Source: Bacillota bacterium
GTDB lineage: Bacteria > Bacillota > Clostridia > Christensenellales > CAG-138
Reading direction: 5' to 3'
DNA length: 14,008 bases
Assembly: GCA_023426265.1 (NCBI GenBank)
Contig: JAFABA010000191.1
Span: forward strand, 1 to 14,008
Shown here: piece after piece, positions 12,857-14,008 of the stretch
Numbering within the stretch: the first letter of the stretch is position 1
Layout: each line of letters opens with the position of its first letter
Program-made: the position numbers and the translations under genes
The notes under the pieces: model-generated
The model's input: the letters and a program-made list of their open reading frames with translations, nothing else
Told to the model about the DNA's origin: nothing
Database searches by the model: none

Positions 12857-13153
12857 ATGAGCGTTGTAATCGTGGGCGGGAACTGTAAAATGCATCACCT
12901 CTATAAATCGTGCTGTGAGGATTATGGCTGCACGGCCAAGGTCTTTACACAGATGAAAGGGGAATTAAAACGCAAGATCGGCTCGCCCGACCTTCTCATC
13001 CTCTTTACGGATACGGTTTCCCACAAGATGGTGGAGTGCGCCATGTGCGAGGCGAAGCGTACGAACGCATGTGTGGAGCGCGTGCATTCCAGCAGCATCT
13101 CCGCCTTAAGAAGCATACTCTCCTCGCATTTTGAACAGGTACAGCGCGCATAA
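12857..13153 (+). CDS. DUF2325 domain protein
   Basis: This 98-residue protein begins MSVVIVGGNCKMHHLYKSCC and matches the DUF2325 pattern: an N-terminal VVIVGG strand-turn, the YK...GC...VFTQ segment near 17-32 and the DLLILFTDTVSHKM block (45-58). Its function is unknown. Five cysteines are present (C9, C19, C20, C25 and two in VECAMCEAK, so seven counting Cys72), which might hold a metal or disulfide, but that is speculation. The start at 12857 has AAAGGAG seven bases upstream. It is the first gene of an operon with DUF3793 and flavodoxin, behind two copies of the dyad box. The DUF2325 call rests on recalled family patterns. Confidence 0.78.
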   Translation: MSVVIVGGNCKMHHLYKSCCEDYGCTAKVFTQMKGELKRKIGSPDLLILFTDTVSHKMVECAMCEAKRTNACVERVHSSSISALRSILSSHFEQVQRA

Positions 13154-13154
13154 T

Positions 13155-13733
13155 ATGCACATGTGCAGGCAACAGGAAACTTTTGAACGGAATCTGGTGG
13201 CGTACTGCGCTCCCACGCTGGCGGGCCTCAAAACCGGCGGGCTGTTTCGTGTGCAGCATTGCGCATGTATGGATGCCGACGCGCAAGTCGGCTTCTGGGA
13301 TAAGGAGCTTTCTTCCCGCGGCGTGAGATTGGCGGTGCTCAACCGGGATCAAGGCGGCGCGCTTATTTACGCCTATCGCCCCGCAAAGCTGGAGCAGGAC
13401 TTATCCTCTCCCGCCGTGCGCGCGTTTTTGATGGTCTGTGGCTATGAACGGCCGGATTCTGCGGAAGCTGTGCTTACCACGCTTTCCCGCCGCATTCGCA
13501 CGCGCAAGGGCTTTCCGCATGAGATCGGCCTGTTTTTGAGCTACCCGCTGGAGGATGTATTGGGCTTTATCCGGAATAACGGCCGCAATTTTGCGCTGTG
13601 CGGCTGCTGGAAGGTCTACGGCGACGCCCGCTACGCTGCGCGCTGCTTTGCGCGCTATAAAAAATGCGCGGAGGTTTACCTGCGGCACTTTGACATGGGC
13701 AGGTCCATCAAACAGTTGACCATTGCGGCATAA
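13155..13733 (+). CDS. DUF3793 family protein
   Basis: This 192-residue protein (from ATG 13155) matches DUF3793, a Clostridia family of unknown function; the N-terminal CAPTLAGLKTGGLF stretch and the C-terminal GYPLEDVLGFI-like (here SYPLEDVLGFI), FALCGCWKVYGD and ARCFARYKKC blocks are characteristic. ATG 13155 overlaps nothing and follows the DUF2325 stop by one base, implying coupling; TTG 13131 would extend it into the previous gene and ATG 13161 is a further alternative. No strong ribosome site precedes it. Many cysteines are present (HCAC near residue 34, CGC in the C-terminal block). No membrane segment or signal peptide. As I recall, the family often lies beside flavodoxin and iron genes, consistent with this operon. 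Confidence 0.8.
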   Translation: MHMCRQQETFERNLVAYCAPTLAGLKTGGLFRVQHCACMDADAQVGFWDKELSSRGVRLAVLNRDQGGALIYAYRPAKLEQDLSSPAVRAFLMVCGYERPDSAEAVLTTLSRRIRTRKGFPHEIGLFLSYPLEDVLGFIRNNGRNFALCGCWKVYGDARYAARCFARYKKCAEVYLRHFDMGRSIKQLTIAA

Positions 13734-13859
13734 ATTTGGCATTTTGTTGGAAATGCAACCGATGAATCCCGAGTGATTTGGTAAACTATTCTTACCGGGG
13801 AAGCCTGGGAACGAATAAGCAATAGAAACCAATAACATTGATAGAAAAGAGGGAGAACT
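13734..13859 (+). other. Leader of the flavodoxin gene with two small stem-loops
   Basis: This 126-base gap holds GCATTT-TGTTGG-AAATGC (13739-13756) and GGTAA-ACTATTC-TTACC (13780-13796). Neither has a T-run, so no terminator is called, and I see no strong promoter or dyad box here. The flavodoxin is probably read from the upstream operon promoter, with the stems possibly affecting mRNA processing. Confidence 0.35.
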
Positions 13860-14008
13860 ATGAGCAAAGTAGCGATCGTATACTGGAGCAGCACCGGCAA
13901 CACCGAGGCCATGGCAAACTACATCGCGGAAGGCGCAAAGGGAGCAGGCGCCGACGTATCCGTATTCCAGGCTTCGGACTTTAAAAAGGACCAGGTGGCA
14001 GGCTTTGA
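13860..14008 (+). CDS. Flavodoxin, 3' end outside window
   Basis: Forty-nine codons of an FMN-binding electron carrier are visible before the right edge. The N-terminus SKVAIVYWSSTGNTEAMANY contains the phosphate-binding loop SSTGNTE of short-chain flavodoxins, followed by the first helix (IAEGAKGAGADV) and second strand. Flavodoxins replace ferredoxin when iron is scarce and are commonly under iron control. GAGGGAG lies eight bases before the ATG at 13860, which is the only sensible start. It follows DUF3793 by 126 bp in the same direction. Confidence 0.92.
   Translation, partial: MSKVAIVYWSSTGNTEAMANYIAEGAKGAGADVSVFQASDFKKDQVAGF

Noticed and set aside
13734..13859. FMN riboswitch before flavodoxin
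   Set aside because: The short stems seen do not form the conserved multi-helix FMN aptamer and its conserved sequence blocks are absent.
1..14008. tRNA or rRNA genes, CRISPR arrays, insertion sequences, prophage genes
   Set aside because: I looked for cloverleaf-like segments, regularly spaced repeats, transposase motifs and integrase genes, and found none on either strand.

Overview
The window looks like part of a chromosome of a Gram-positive anaerobe of the Clostridia type, probably gut-associated. The grounds are a Bacillus/Clostridium-type ParABS locus with two perfect parS sites, purine-rich Shine-Dalgarno sequences before almost every gene, GC-rich third codon positions, and DUF2325, DUF3793, DUF3796 and QueH proteins typical of Firmicutes. 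Species cannot be named from sequence alone. ParABS usually lies near oriC, but I saw no clear DnaA-box cluster here.

Left part (1-4651): a leftward TPR protein runs off the left edge. A rightward sodium/solute symporter of the PutP type follows, with an identical perfect parS site on each side of it. The second parS lies at the centre of a 42-bp palindrome. Then come parA (soj) and parB (spo0J), which end at an intrinsic terminator. A 47-codon open stretch joins the parA frame upstream of its best start.

Middle part (4652-7552): an autoregulated-looking three-gene operon (DUF3796 membrane protein, XRE repressor, M23-like membrane-anchored protein) is driven by a promoter whose -10 box lies inside a 41-bp dyad. 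A convergent Vat-like acetyltransferase (streptogramin A resistance family) and a divergent queH (queuosine biosynthesis) follow.

Right part (7553-14008): a leftward pair of ABC exporter half-transporters is preceded by a leftward AraC regulator and, just upstream of that, an apparently unannotated 49-residue membrane peptide. Rightward from 12700 runs an operon of DUF2325, DUF3793 and a flavodoxin cut by the right edge. The ABC promoter and the DUF2325 leader share an 18-bp dyad, GGTTAG-N6-CTAACC with small variations. The ABC promoter also carries a 13-bp direct repeat with a 20-bp period abutting its -35 box. The picture suggests a metal (most likely iron) responsive repressor controlling both units, with the AraC protein as a second, activating input. 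That model is inference from layout and motifs.
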